A stretch of 64,000 nt of DNA from NCBI GenBank assembly GCA_030015575.1, contig CM057337.1:376177582-376241581 (forward strand), given 5' to 3'. Under the pieces are notes generated by a model that worked only from the letters and a program-made list of their open reading frames with translations, ran no database searches and was not told where the DNA came from. Source of the stretch: Agapanthus africanus. Its lineage: Eukaryota > Streptophyta > Magnoliopsida > Asparagales > Amaryllidaceae. Below, piece after piece: positions 47,707 through 61,170 of this stretch. How positions within the stretch are numbered: the first letter of the stretch is position 1; each line of letters begins with the position of its first letter. Position numbers and translations under genes: made by a program.

Positions 47707-49832
47707 TGTTAGTTATATGTATGCCCTAGAGGCCATTACTGTACATGCGATGTATATTGTAGTGGATGCCTGGACATATATAGGGAGGATTTTCTTTCTC
47801 GACATGATAGCATGCTATCTGGTTGCTCTTTATCTTAATATGTTAACGAATACTGTTTTGTGATCACATGTTGATAAAGCCCTTAGGATGATTACTTGAC
47901 TATCAGGATTATGATGCAGATCATACTAGTGGGGACAACGTAGTCGATAAGTACATCCTTCAAATGTTCCTACTTGTGGGAGTATCGAGACAGGGCATTG
48001 GTACTCCAGAGTAGACTAACATATGCGCTTCTTGACCCATATGATGGGCGATGGATGATCCCATATCCATTGGTGTTTGACATCAGAGAAGGCATACGGG
48101 TGCTCAGTGGAGACTGGGTATACTGAACGGACTCACCGAGAACTCCTAGATGGTATTATACCCATCGTCGGATAGCAGTTCTCTGGTGACACTGGTACAT
48201 GTTAGTCTGTAGACCCAAGATCGTCATAGAGTCTTGTGTGATTCCCACGGTGCTTTGACTTCCACTATACTACGGTCAAGAGATCGTGCAAAATGGTGGT
48301 TTTTGGGTACAGTCCCGAGTCACATTGAGACAATGAGCGATAGGAGGGGTTTCGTCTCTCCCGGTATTGGGAGTTGATGTTGCGCTATGCTTGATTGGCC
48401 ATAACAGGAAATCTCTGGCCCGGGTTGCTGAGATTTACTGGTATGTGTTATCAGTAGTTTCTCGAACCGTTATGGACCTTGCATCGGCATGACTTATCAG
48501 GCTATTGGGGTCTGACGTTATACCACCCCCAGGCTGTGATATGCGACATATCAGACGAAGAGACCGGACTGTACGGTAGTGTTACTGATTGGATTCGCAC
48601 GAGTTATAGTAGTCTTTCTTGTTGATCTTCTGATCGTTCAATACCCGGGTGGCCGTTACGTTTGGCAGACTGTTTGCGGCTTGTGGGTGTTTGATATGAT
48701 CAACACCTACTGCCGGCGTATTGACGAGTCTTTAGAGTTCTACACAGAGGTTTCCTGGTTCATGCGAAACGGAGTAGGAGCACATATGTGATATGTGCTG
48801 GACCGAGATTAATACGAGTATGTGATACTGTATTCTATTCTCGCGATATGTGATATCGGCCGGTTATATGTGATATAGCCGGATTATCGGATCAAGTGTT
48901 GATTCGATGAAATAATATATATATATATATGTATATATATATTATATGCTCATTTAAATATTTATTATTCTCATTTATGATGCATTTAACATATATGTGA
49001 TATATGTTTATTGTATTGTTTTCTTTTGTTACATGAATATTATATATGTGATATATAATATTATGACATGCTTGGTTACACATGCAACATGTATGTATGA
49101 GACTCGTACCATGCTAGGGTTTATGTTAGGGTTTCATTTATCATTAAGTAATTACAAATTAGTGGATTTAATCAAAGTTAGAAGCTTGTAGATAAGCTTT
49201 GACTTAGTCCATTCTTTTGTTTCTACTTACGATATTTTGTGACCTAACCATTAACCCTTACCATGGTTAATTCTCTACATGAGTTAGTGTATGGATGATA
49301 TACTCACCCAAGGGTTGCATTTGAACTGTGAGAGATATTTTCATCACTTAAGATATTTCCTTCTTCTTCTTCTTCTTCCTCATCTCATTTTCGCTCTCTT
49401 GACTTTGAGATCAAGAAAAAATATAGTGAGAAATTAAATACTAAAGTGAGCTAAATTCATACTTCATCATCCTCTACTTTTAGCCATTTAGTTTAGGGTG
49501 TTTGCATCACTAATCTACATAATTAGTGAAGTGATATCATGTGCTCGTGTCTCCTCGACGTAGATCATCTTCAGCCTCGAAGACTTCGCAGCAAGCTTGT
49601 TCGTTTCTTTATGGGAGCCTCTCTAGAGTCCGGAAGTTCGTGATCACAGCGAAGGGATCGGTCTACACAAGTTGTATTCCTTGTTCACTTAAATGTAAAG
49701 AGTTTACATATCATGTTTAACCCTAAGTCTCTAGTTAAGATCTTGGTTATGCTTTGTTTAGCACCCGAAAATTTTAAAGTAGCATGATTGATGCTTGCTA
49801 AAACCTTGCTAAGGTGCTAAGCGAACCCAACA
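47707..49832 (+). repeat. 3' LTR of B
   Basis: A 2126-bp LTR matching 29823-31994 with several percent differences and a shorter TA tract. It ends CCCAACA and is followed by the second CCTAC duplication (49833-49837). Confidence 0.92.
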
Positions 49833-50348
49833 CCTACGAGAGCGGCAAACAACCCTACCAATTCTAGGGTTAGGAGACCCGGTCTCGACTCCTCGATATG
49901 GCCTCCCACTGGACCCAAGACCCCGGTTACTTGTGCTCCCCTCCTTGGGTCTATCCTAATGCGGAAAAGTAAATAATATACAACGGTGACATCATCCTCA
50001 ACCCGGAAGTGCCCCAATAAAAGAATATTACAAACAATGAATTTTACATGAATGAAAATAAAAACCCTTATCTCACATAAAACCCCTGGCTATTCAAAAC
50101 ACGACGATCCAATATAACACATCACAGCAACACATAACATCACATGTCATCAACGTAAGTAAATATGCGTATCCCAATTGTCGTTGACAAATAGCACCGA
50201 AACCGACAAAATACCACATATTACACTTACGGTCACAGAAAAGAAAATATAAAACTACAACATTTGGAATCGTAACTGCCCTTAGACAACACAAACTCGG
50301 GACATCACATATCCAAGATTTCATGCCTAACAATGTAAAGCTCGCATT
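49833..50348 (-). other. C leader, LTR-proximal part
   Basis: Continuation of C's leader after B, starting with the second CCTAC. It aligns with the reverse complement of B's leader (about 32400-32990). Nothing coding was recognised. Confidence 0.75.
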
Positions 50349-52527
50349 TGCAGGGTTACCTAAAACGGCAGCAAGGTTTCGGGAGGCATCGTCCATGCAA
50401 AATTCAAAAATTTGCCATTTTAGCTAACCCTAACTAAGAATCGTTAACTAGAAATCGACGGAAATGAAAAAGCAAACACTTTGCAAGTCTAGTGTGCAAG
50501 GAATACAACCTTTGTAGACTGGTCCTTCACTTCAATAGCTCCGTGTAGTAGTACCCTTCGCTGCGATCGTGAACTCCGGACTCTAGAGAGGCTCCCTTGA
50601 AGAAACGAACATGCTTGCTTCGAAAACTTCGAGGCCTAAGATGAGTTACGTCGAGAAGACACTAACCCAACCTATCTCTTCACTAATCATGGAATTAGTG
50701 AAGAAAACACCCTATACTAAATGGCAAGTAGTATAGGATGATGAAGTAGAAATTTTGCTCACATTAGAAATCATTTTCTCACTCAAAATCATCACTTTCC
50801 ATTGAAGCTAGAAGCATGAGAGGAAGAAGAAGATGAAGAAGAACTCATCATATGAGTAAATCCAAAAGATATTTTGCAACCATGGTGAGTTAATTTTATA
50901 TATTAACCTTTGTAGAGAGTTAACCATGGCTAGGTTTAATTGGTTGGGTTAACAAATATTTTAGCCAAAACAAAAGAGTAGACTTGGTCAATGAAGACTA
51001 CAAGTTTCTACAAGCTTTCATCCATGACAAAATACCACCTTTTGTAATTAGCAAAATAAATAAAACCCTAGCAATTAAACCAAGCATGGTGTAAGTCATA
51101 CACACACCTTTATTGCATGAATCATCAAGCATGACACAATACATGTACACAAAAATATATCACATATATTCACAAAATGATAAAAAGAAATCATAAGTGA
51201 GATTAATATTAGTTAATGTAATGTAATATATCAAATATATAATTATATATTAAATTATTAAATCAACTTTTTATTAAATAATCCGGCTATATCACATAAA
51301 ACCGACTAATATAAAAAATAACAACTTATCGAATAAAGACTTGATCCGATAACCCGGCTATATCGCATATAACCGACCAATGTCACAAATCGCGAGAATA
51401 GAATACGGTATCTCATATTGTATCAATCTCGGTCTTGCACATATCACATATGCGCTCCTACTCCATTTCGCTTGAGCCAGGAAACCCCTGTGTAGGACTC
51501 TAAAGACTCGTCAATACGCCGGCAGTAGGTGATGATCATATCAAACACCCACAAGCCGCAAGCGGTCTGCTAAACGTAACGGCTACCCAGGTATTGAGCG
51601 ATCAGAAGATCAAAAAGCAAGCCTGCTCACACTCCTATGAATCCAATCAGTAACACTGCCGTACAGTCCAGTCTCTTCGTCTGATATGTCATATATCTCG
51701 TCTAGGGGTGGTAAACGTCAGACCCCAGTAACTCGATAAGTCATGCCGATATGAGCCTCATAACGGGTCGAGAGACTACTGATAACACTTACCAGTATAT
51801 CTCTGAAGCAGCCTTGGCCAAGGACTTCCTGTTATAGCCAATCGAGCACAGCTCAACATCAACCCCCAATACCGTGAGAGACGAAACCCCTCCTATCGCT
51901 CATTGCCTCCATGTGATTCGGGACTGTACCTAAAAGCCACCGTTTTGCATGTTCTCTTGAACGTGGTAAGGTGGAAATCAAAGCACAGTAGGAATCACAC
52001 AAGTCTCTATGACGATCTAGGGTCTACAGACTAACCTGTACCCGTGTCACCAGAGAATTACCATCTGATGTGAGGTATATTACCATCTGGGAGTTCTCGG
52101 CGAGTCCATCCAGTGTACCCAGTCTCCACTGAGCACCCATATACTATCTATGGTGTCAAACACCAATGGATATGGGATCATCCATTGTCCATCTACATGG
52201 GTCGAGAAGATATACACTAGTCTACTCTGGTATATCGATGGCCTGTCTCGATACACCCACGGCTAGGAACATTTGAAGGATGTACATAGCGACTAGTCAT
52301 TCCCTACTAATATGATCTACATCATAGTCCTGGTAGTCAAGTACTCATCCTAAGGGCTTTATCAACATGTAACATAGAGACAATCAGAGTACATGTTAAG
52401 ATAAAAAGTAATCAGATAGCATACTATCATGTCGAGCAAGAAAGTCCTCCATGTATATGTCCAAGCATCCACTACAATATACATCGTATGTACAATAATG
52501 GCCTCTAGGGCACACATATAACTAACA
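50349..52527 (-). repeat. Family 2 LTR shared by C and M
   Basis: About 2180 bp matching B's LTR in inverted orientation. Its low side joins C's leader, as a 5' LTR of C should. Its high side (52527) joins a polypurine tract, as a 3' LTR of another element should. One LTR between two internal regions is what recombination between tandem or nearby copies leaves. Confidence 0.78.
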
Positions 52528-52693
52528 ATCTCCCTCTTGCACTAGGGCCATCTGTTGTAGTATCCCATACCCAACAATCAGCAGTGGTTGAAGTATCTCA
52601 TATTCAACCATCCCATAAAAGTCTCTCCTGGGAATAGGCCTTTGTGAGTGGATCCGCCGTGTTGTCCTCTGTGTCTACTCTGCTAACCTCGAT
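52528..52693 (-). pseudogene. Element M: polypurine tract and end of RNase H
   Basis: The minus strand carries a polypurine tract AAGAGGGAGAT next to the LTR, then the last part of copia RNase H (counterpart of DPLTKA near 52650). A short segment near 52554-52610 is repeated in tandem. K interrupts the element at 52694, and the rest of M lies right of the window. Confidence 0.75.
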
Positions 52694-54913
52694 TGTTGCG
52701 CCACGGCAGCGCCCCGGCCGTCTATCCGAGGCCAAAATGCGGAATCAAAATTTTTCCTTACTAGGAAACCGGCGCTACCGCGGACAAAGAAAACCCGGAT
52801 CGTAACTATTAACCTAATGCTAGCTAACAAGAGATGGGAAAAGAAGTATACCAAGTGATCCGAGTCCTCCGGTCATCTCTTCACCGTCCCGATCTCCCGC
52901 GGAAAGTCTTGTCTCCATATCGTCGCCTCCTCGCCGGAAAGGGCACCACATCGCCTGCGTCTTTTACGGGCTCCCACCTCAATACCGAGGCAACTCGGGC
53001 GCGAAGCTGGCGAGTCGACGCGTCCAAGATTTGCTGTAGGAAGTGTAGTGTAGAGGCTATGTCTCATTTGGGTTCGTTGCCATTTGAAGATGATGGAGGA
53101 AACAAGATAAGAAAAATGGTGCTTGCATTTTTCTAGCATGAAATGAGATGAACAAATTTTCCCTCTCCAAGAATGAAAATGATCCTCTCTTCTTCTTCTC
53201 TCAAGTATGAAAAACTTTTTCATATTAGAATGGTGGAGGAAAGAATATGAAAGCAAGAGGGAGGTGAGTGTAGGAAAAGAGAGAGGGTGACCATATCCAA
53301 ACATCATCATAACAAACTCACATCAACTATCATCTCATTTCTAATCTTCATAAAGCAAGAAATGATGAAGGAAAAGAATGGAATAAAAAAGATGCTTTCA
53401 TAATCAAACTATTTGCATGAAAACCCTCCACAAAGTGTTATTTGCAAACTTGCAAATAACACCCTCCATCAAAAGGTTCGGCCGGGAAAGAACAAAGGAA
53501 AACCGGCCGGAACGGAATGCAAACTGGCAACTCCAGAAAACTGGTCCCGTAATAAATTACAGGAAAACCCCGATACTGTGCATACACACCCGCATCTGTA
53601 TTCCGACCGGATACAAATGCAATGAGACAAAATCTACACTGTACTAAACTAGGATCCGGCTTAAACCAAAGCCGGCTAGTAATATCCGTCCGATCCTGAT
53701 CCGTGCAATACCGTACGTATCTGATCGAACCCTGCCATATAACTATACGGCCTCTAGTACAAACAGTCCGATCCTGATCCGTGCAATACCGCACGTATCT
53801 GATCGGACCCTGCCATATCTCCATACGGCCTCTACAGCGTTTCGCCCGAAAGCTGAGTAACTGAAAGTGTGGTGGACTCTAAAGACTCGTCAATACTATG
53901 GCTGTGGATTTAACCACTAGCACGTCAGAGGTATTAGCCAATACGTGACGGGCCACCAGCTATTGACCAAAAGGGACGTCGATGAGCGAACTCATCCTGA
54001 CATCCTACTGAGCCTGTCAGTGACAATATCCGTACAGTCCGGTCCGTTCGTCTATGAGTATCGCATGGCGGGCCTAGGGGGTTGGTAAAAGTCAGACCCC
54101 CAAAAGCGGTACAAGTCGTGTCGGAGTGTAGCCCAGAACGCCCTGAGATACTACTGGAATACCTACCAGTAAATCTCCTGCCTCGGCCGAGGGCTTTGCG
54201 TAATGGCTCTCCTAGACACAGCGCGACCTCACCCCCAATACCGGGAGAGACGAACCCCTGCAGATCCGCTCACTGCCTCCATGTGGCTCGGGACTGTACC
54301 CAACTAAAACCTGTTTGCACGACTCCTTTGAGCCGTGGTAGGGTAGTAATCAAAGCACAGTGGGAACTCACACGAGACAAATGACGATCTCAGGTCGATG
54401 AACTAACCTGTACACATGTCACCTGGGAACTGCTATCTGACGTCTGGTATAATCCCAACTAGCAGGTTCCCGGCGAGTCCTGTCCGGTGTACTCATAACC
54501 CAATGAGCACCTGTATACATCTTAGGTGAACCAACTGACACCAGTGGCTTGTGAGACCGGCCACCGCCCCTCGTCGGGGTCTCGACTGTATACACTAGTC
54601 TACTAATGGAGTATCGATGCCCAGTCTCGAAACTCCCACGACTAGGGACCTTTTAAGGATGCTTATAAACTACCAGCTCCCATGTATATGATCGCCATCA
54701 TACTGCTGGTGGTCAAGCAAGAATCCTAGGGGCTCTATCAACGTGTAATAGCGACCTGTCAGGTCACCTAAAGCAGTACACGATGATAAAGGTAAACCAG
54801 ATAGCATACTATCATCTCGAGTAAGACTGTCCTACCGGGATAGGTCCTCCCTCAATCATTGCAATCACGTGCCTGTAATCCAATAATTGACTCTGAGGGC
54901 ACTATCTCCAACA
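52694..54913 (-). repeat. 3' LTR of K (family 3)
   Basis: A 2220-bp LTR; low end TGTTGCGCCACGG, high end the reverse complement of TGTTGGAGATAGTGCCC, followed by a polypurine tract (54914-54924). It carries a tandem duplication of about 75 bp near 53690-53830 (TCCGATCCTGATCCGTGCAA twice) that F and E lack. Confidence 0.88.
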
Positions 54914-55904
54914 ATCTCCCACTTGCACTCAAGGCTAATTATTGCGATGTCGCATACTCACAGCCCGTGTGATACCGAACACCCAACTCCTCTACTAGTC
55001 AGTCTCACAAAGCTCGTTTGCGAAACTATTGCGTTCGAGGAATAGCCTCAGTGAGTGGATCCGCTGTGATGTTTCTTTCTATGTCTCTCTATATCTCAAG
55101 TTCGCGGAGAAAGCCATCTCCCGAAATGAGCAATACCTGTCTAAGAGTATGTCTGGATATCTGATGGGACCTAGCTCATAAATGAACTCCAAATCCAAAC
55201 TTCTTAGACTGTATCGATAACTGAACTTAATCAGTATCCTGCGCCATGCCTCCCTCAGTATCTGCCTGGATCACCTGTCCAGAATACTGTCCCTCGTCAG
55301 AGGGAGAACTATAACTCTGACAACCTCCTTGTCGTCCATGTCACCTTGGAAGCCTGGAGTGATAACCGTTTCCTAAAGGAGGCAGCCGTTATCATATCCC
55401 TAGAACATTCACTTATGTTCTAAAACTGCTTCCGACTGTTTCTCCAGGATTGGATCAATATCTACTTATTGCATCTACTGCAAGAACAACATCTGGTGTG
55501 GTACTTGACATCTCATGATTGACTCAATTGCCTAAGCAAGTGATCTGCCAATCATGCACATCCCTCTCTACTTTAGTCTATAGGACACCTTTAGAGAGGG
55601 TGACTCCATTCTCTGCAGGTACACTACCATGCCAGGAGTCGACCATTCTAAATACTCTTAGAATGCTGTCAAAGTACCCTGATTGGGAAACCACCCAAAT
55701 CTAGATCTAAAACCATAGATCTAGTTACCAGTATGTCTGATATAATGTCCAAGTGCCATGTGGAGAAAACACTGTGTGACGACCAAAGTATAACCGATCG
55801 TAGTATAGGAATATCACTTCCTACTATGTGTATGTCATCCAAAACCAGGACATCACACCCTACTACCTTCTTAATAGATCCATCCCCTATTCTGATGACG
55901 TCAA
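54914..55904 (-). pseudogene. K polypurine tract, RNase H and end of RT
   Basis: Matches E (22430-22866 and about 18750-19350) in inverted orientation, including the RNase H terminal region near 55040-55180 and the RT-RH connection near 55500-55700. No long frame survives. L interrupts it at GTCAA (55900-55904), which is the candidate duplication for L. Confidence 0.75.
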
Positions 55905-58085
55905 TGTAAGTCCATGCTACCTCTCCCGGTACTTTCGGGAATGCGGAATTTGGTAAAAAACGATTTTCTTAAAGATGGTAACATGGACCTATAACCCGGA
56001 TCTTGGTTAAACATCTATCTAACATCCTAACTAAGAGATTCTAGCTACTCGGTTAGGGGGTTATACCTAGCTTGTCTTGAACTCCTTCTCTTCAAGCTCC
56101 GATGGTAGTCCGATGGCTCCTTCTCGTCGTCTCCGTACGCCGAAGATAGATCCACTTGAAAGCTCCAACCTTTAGCTCCCTTCTTCGTTCTTTGAAGAAA
56201 CTAGTTCACTTGGTTTGCTAAACCTAGTGAACTAGAATGAGTAGAGAGGAAATAGAATGGGATTTTATCTATGGTTCTTGATTCTCAACTCATGAGACAA
56301 GAGAACCATAGATCAAGAGAGGGAGCAAGAGGTTGAGGGTGAGAGCAAGAGGAGAGCTCAAGAACAAGAGAGAGAATGAGCAAGAAAGAATGAGGCTCTC
56401 TTTTGTCTTTCACCCTCTCATAATCCAAAGTGATCATAACTCATCATATCAAAAAAAGTCTTATGTGATGGTTTGAAGCAACCACAACCATATCATTTCA
56501 TGCACTCATTTTACACAAATGAGCAAGTAAACAAAAGTCTTTGCCATGAAATGATGGCTATGGTTATCATGATGGTCAACTAGTCAAGCCTAGTCAACCG
56601 GTCAACAAGTCAACAAAAGTCAACAAGTCAACAAAGTCAACAAGTCAACAAAAGTCAACAAGTCAACAACCATATCACCATAATACTTAATTAATATAAT
56701 AGTTAATCACATATCATATTCTCATTAGGGTTGAGCATAAAGTCAAATAGTCAACGGTCAACTGTCAACAACCCTAATGAGAATCCGCTGCCTCTGCCTC
56801 CCTGTCAACTGTGCATACACACCCGCATCCGCGTTCCGAGGAACACGAATGCACACTGGATAAATCCAATCCCAAAAGGTACACTAGGATCTGGCTTAAA
56901 CCAAAGCCCGCTATTGTAAACTGTCCGGACACTGTACGTGCACAAGTGCACGGATGTGACCGAACCCTGTCGCAAAACCATGCGACCCGTCGCAATACCA
57001 TGCGACCTCTACTCTTTTGCCTAAAGGCGAAAAGCTTTCTGTGTGGGACTCTAAAGACTCGACACTACACTGGCAGTGGGTTTAACCACAGACCGCAAGC
57101 GGCACTAGCTGTGCGTAACGGTCCCCAGGTAATGCCGACAAGAAGACCGACGAGGCGAAACCCATCTGAACTCCTACTGAGCCTGAGTGTGACATTCTCC
57201 GTACAGTCCGGTCTGTTCGTCTGATACATCGCATGGCGGGCCTAGGGGGCGGTAAACGTCAGTCCCCCAATAGCGGTACAAGTCGTGCCGGAGCGAAGCC
57301 CAAAACACCCTGAGATAACACTGGAAACCTACCAGTATATCTCGATTGCCCTGGCCAGGGACTACTCGTGTAATGGCTCTCCTAGACACAGCGCGACGTC
57401 AACCCCCAATACCGGGAGAGACGAATCCTGTCTAACCGTCACTGCCTCCAAGTGCTTCGGGACTGCACCCAACCACTACCTGTTTGCACGACTCCTTTGA
57501 GCCGTGGTAGGGTAGTGGTCAAAGTACAGTGGGAACACACTCGAGGCGGAGTGACAGTGTCAAGTCAGCAGACTAAGCTGTACTCATGTCACCTGGGAAC
57601 TGATAACTGACGATAGGTATAATACCAACTAGTCAGTTCCCGACGAGTCCTGTCCAGTGTACCCGTAACCTAACGAGCACCCGCATACTATCTCAAGTAC
57701 GACGTACTGACGGCTGTGGGACAGACCGTCTCCCACACTGGGATGAGAAGCGCATGCGCTGGTCTACTCCGGAGTATCGATGCCCTGTCTCGATAGTCCT
57801 GCGACCAGGGACCTGCATAAGGATGTGCTTATAGATTACCCAGCCCCACTAGTGTGACGGCCATCACATCGCTGGTAATCAAGCAAAGATCCTAAGGGCT
57901 CCACTAATGTGTATAGGCGATATACAAAATATAAACACTTGTACACATTGAAGTAGAAACAAACCAAGTAGCATACTACTATTTTGAGCAAGATTGTATA
58001 TACAAGGTGAATATCCCAAGCATCCATTAAGTAATATACAAACCAGTATGATACAGTAATGGCCTCTAGGGCATATACACTAACA
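55905..58085 (-). repeat. 3' LTR of L (family 1)
   Basis: A 2181-bp LTR. It starts TGTAAGTCCATGCTACC at the low end, differing from A in the first 60 bases but resembling H there, and ends with the reverse complement of TGTTAGTGTATATGCCC. The polypurine tract follows at 58086-58096. Confidence 0.92.
56574..56769 (-). promoter_or_regulatory. W-box array in LTR L
   Basis: Fifteen GTCAA cores by hand count (eleven in 56574-56665, four in 56740-56769). Most are spaced 8-11 bp apart by variants of AGTCAACA. Confidence 0.55.
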
Positions 58086-58099
58086 ATCTCCCACTTGCA

Positions 58100-59900
58100 C
58101 TAAGGCCATGTACTGGCGTATCGAAGACCTATCATCTCGATCAGCCACTCGAACTGAGTCTGGGGCAGGGCCTTGGTGAATGGATCTGCAGTGTTATCTT
58201 CTGAAGCGACTCTCCGAACCTCGATCTCCTGGCGATCTACGATCTCCCTGATCAGGTGATACCGCCTCAAGATGTGCCTGGATTTCTGATGGGACCTTGG
58301 TTCCTTCGCTAAAGCTATAGCCCCGTTGTTGTCGCAATACAGAGGTATTGGATCAACAATGGACGGAACCACCTGAAGTTCTTTCAAGAACTTCCTCATC
58401 CAGACAGCTTCTTTTGCGGCATCAGATGCAGCGATGTATTCCGCTTCCATCGTCGAGTCTGCAACGGTTTCTTGTTTGGAACTCTTCCAACACACCGCCC
58501 CTCCATTGAGGGTAAAGACAAAACCCGACATGGACTTGGAATCATCCTTGTCACTCTGGAAGCTGGAGTGAGCAAAGGCCTCGATCTGGAGGTCTTTTCC
58601 GCCATACACCAAGAACATCTCCTTAGTCCTTCTCAGGTACTTGAGAATGTTCTTTACCGCTATCCAGTGTTTCTCCCCAGGGTTTGACTGATACCGGCTT
58701 ACCACACTCAGTGCATAAGCTACATCCGGTCTGGTACACAACATCGCATACATTATAGAGCCTACCGCAGAAGCGTAGGGTATAATAGACATGCGATCCC
58801 TCTCCAAATCAGTCTTGGGAGACATCTCTTTAGAGAGGGTGATCCCGTGACAAGCCGGTAGGTTACCGCGCTTGGAATCTTCCATACTGAATCTCTTCAG
58901 TATGGTGTCGATGTACCTGGACTGTGATAGTCCTAATATCCTCTTGGATCTGTCACGGTAGATCCGGATACCCAGAATGTACGAGGCATCACCCAGGTCT
59001 TTCATGGAGAACCTGTGTGACAAGAACCCCTTGACAGATTGTAGCATAGGAATGTCATTTCCTATTAAGAGAATGTCATCCACGTATAAAATGAGGAATA
59101 CTACAGTTCTCGCTACAAATCTACTATAGATGCATGGTTCATCTGGATTTTTTGATAAAGCCAAATTCTTTTGACCGTCCTCATCAAAGCAGATGTTCCA
59201 ACTCGATGCCTGCTTTAGTCCATAGATGGACTTAAGCAACTTGCACACCTTTCCGCTGCTCCCACTCTGAATGAAACCCTCTGGTTGGTCCATATAGACA
59301 CACTCCTCTAAATTTCCATTTAGAAAAGCTGTCTTCACGTCCATTTGCCAGATTTCACTAATCGTGGAAGGTAGCAATGGCAAGAAGGATCCGAATGGAT
59401 TTCAGCATGGCTACTGGAGAAAAGGTTTCGTCATAGTCCAAGCCAGGTCTTTGCCGGAAACCTTTTGCTACCAGCCTAGCTTTATAGGTCTCAACCTGTC
59501 CATCTACACCAATCTTCCTTTTGAAGATCCACTTGCATCCTACGGGTTTTACCCCCGTCTTGGAGCAATGTCCAACGTCCATACCTTGTTGGTGTACATG
59601 GACTCCATTTCGGTCCGCATTGCATCCAGCCATTTCACTGAGTCAACGCTCTGAACGGCCTGCTGGAAGCTAGTAGGCTCATCATAATCTATGATGCAAT
59701 CCTCTCTATCCCCGTCTATGAGAAAACCGTAGTATCTCTCGGGCGGATGAGTCTGCCTACTACTCCTGCGGAGCGGCGTAGGAATGTCCTGTTCTTCCGA
59801 ACCCTCTGGTTCCATTAAACTTTCAGTAATAGTCCGTGGTTCTGGAATTTCTTCCAGTTCTATTGTGCTCCCACTTATCTGGTTTTCCAAAACTCAGTTT
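58100..59900 (-). pseudogene. L reverse transcriptase and RNase H part
   Basis: Same blocks as in A: WLDAMRTEMESMYTNKVWTL, CKWIFKRKIG, LYVDDILLIGNDIPM, YASAVGSIMYAMLCTRPDVA, SGFVFTLNGGAVCWKS, HQKSRHILRRYHLIREIV. Well preserved overall, with several breaks. Confidence 0.92.
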
Positions 59901-61170
59901 CCAAGAAGTAGGCATGACGAGAAACAAGGACTTTTTGTTCCTCTTCACAGTAGAGAAATATCCTTTGGAATTCTTTGGATATCCCACAAACTTGCACTGT
60001 ACTGAGCGTGCCTCGAGCTTGTCCGCATGCTGCTTTTTGACAAAAGCTGGACATCCCCATGTCTAATATGCTTAAGATAGGGTCTCTTCCCACACCACAT
60101 CTCATATGGTGTAGTAGGCACGGTCTTAGTAGGAACTCGGTTCAAAAGGTATGCGGCTGATTCTAGCGCATATCCCCAGAATGATCGTGGGTAACTCAGC
60201 GTTACTCATCATGGACCGCACCATATCCAATAGGGTGCGGTTCCGTTCTCTCCGATACACCGTTATGTTGCGGGGTGTATGAGGAGAGGTAAGCTGAGAG
60301 AGAATTCCGTTCTCTTTTAAATAGTCCAGGAACTCGGCACTTAAGTATTCTCCACCTCGATCCGATCTTAGAATCTTAATACTTTTGCCGGTCTGTTTTC
60401 TCTACTTCATTATTATACGCCTGAATTTTCCAAAGGCCTCGGACTTATGTTTCATCAAGAAGACATAACTGTACCTTGAGAAGTCATCCGTAAAAGTAAT
60501 GAAGTAAGAATGTCTGCTTCGGGCATGTGTAGACATTGGACCGCACACGTCACTGTGTACGAGTCCCAAGAGCTCGCTCGCTCTTACTCCTTGTCCAGTA
60601 AACGGAGTCTTTGTCATCTTTCCTTTGAGACAAGATTGACAAGTGGCATACGATTGATATTCGAACGCATTCAAATATCCTTCTGTATGTAACTTAGTCA
60701 ACCTTCTCTCATTGATGTGACCCAATCTACAATGCCATAAGAAAGTCTGATTCATTTCCGGAGACTTTCTTTTGTGTGTATTCTGACGTTGAAAATCTGT
60801 GGTTGGTTTAACACGTATATACCATTACTCAATGTACCTGACCCAATAAAAAACCTGATTAAGGGTGAATGTTTACAACATTACTTACAAACGCAAATTC
60901 AAACCTTCTTTAGAAACTAAAGATACAGAAATGATATTACAAGTTGCGTTGGGTACAAAAAAGCAATTACGCAAAACCAAAACATGTCCATCTGACATTC
61001 CCAGGTGATAGTCCCCCACGGCTTTAGCATCCATGCTAGCTCCGTTCGCAACTTTGAGGGGTCATGTCACCTGCCTTCAAAACCCTACGGTTTCTCAACG
61101 CCTGCAAAGAATTACAGATATGAGAATCCTGATCCGGTATCCAATACCCAGGAAGTAGAGTTTATTGAAA
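59901..61170 (-). pseudogene. L integrase and protease part
   Basis: Shows SWVLDTGSG (protease), HCRLGHINERRLTKLH and CQSCLKGKMTKTPF (zinc region), VHSDVCGPMSTHARS and FTDDFSRYSYVFL (integrase core). Nearly the same as A apart from several breaks. Confidence 0.9.

Larger units (their letters stand above)
29823..49832 (+). mobile_element. Element B: family 2 copia element with A nested inside
   Basis: Complete from LTR to LTR: 5' LTR 29823-31994, primer site, leader, short leader frame, protease-integrase remnants, A inserted at 35678-46089, RT-RNase H remnants, polypurine tract and 3' LTR 47707-49832. Perfect 5-bp duplication CCTAC. By eye the first 275 bp of the two LTRs differ at about 13 places, or nearly 5%. 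At the commonly used grass rate of 1.3e-8 per site per year that is very roughly 1.8 million years. The coding region is heavily broken (well over ten breaks), and no gag part is visible. Confidence 0.92.
24972..52527 (-). mobile_element. Element C: family 2 copia element holding B (and A)
   Basis: In minus orientation: LTR at 50349-52527, leader (50348 down to 49833, then 29822 to 28331 after removing B), a short leader reading frame, protease-integrase, reverse transcriptase-RNase H, polypurine tract, and the last 13 bp of the 3' LTR. The rest of the 3' LTR lies beyond E, left of the window. B entered the leader with duplication CCTAC. No gag part is visible. The coding part keeps long recognisable stretches but is broken roughly half a dozen times or more. 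Confidence 0.83.
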
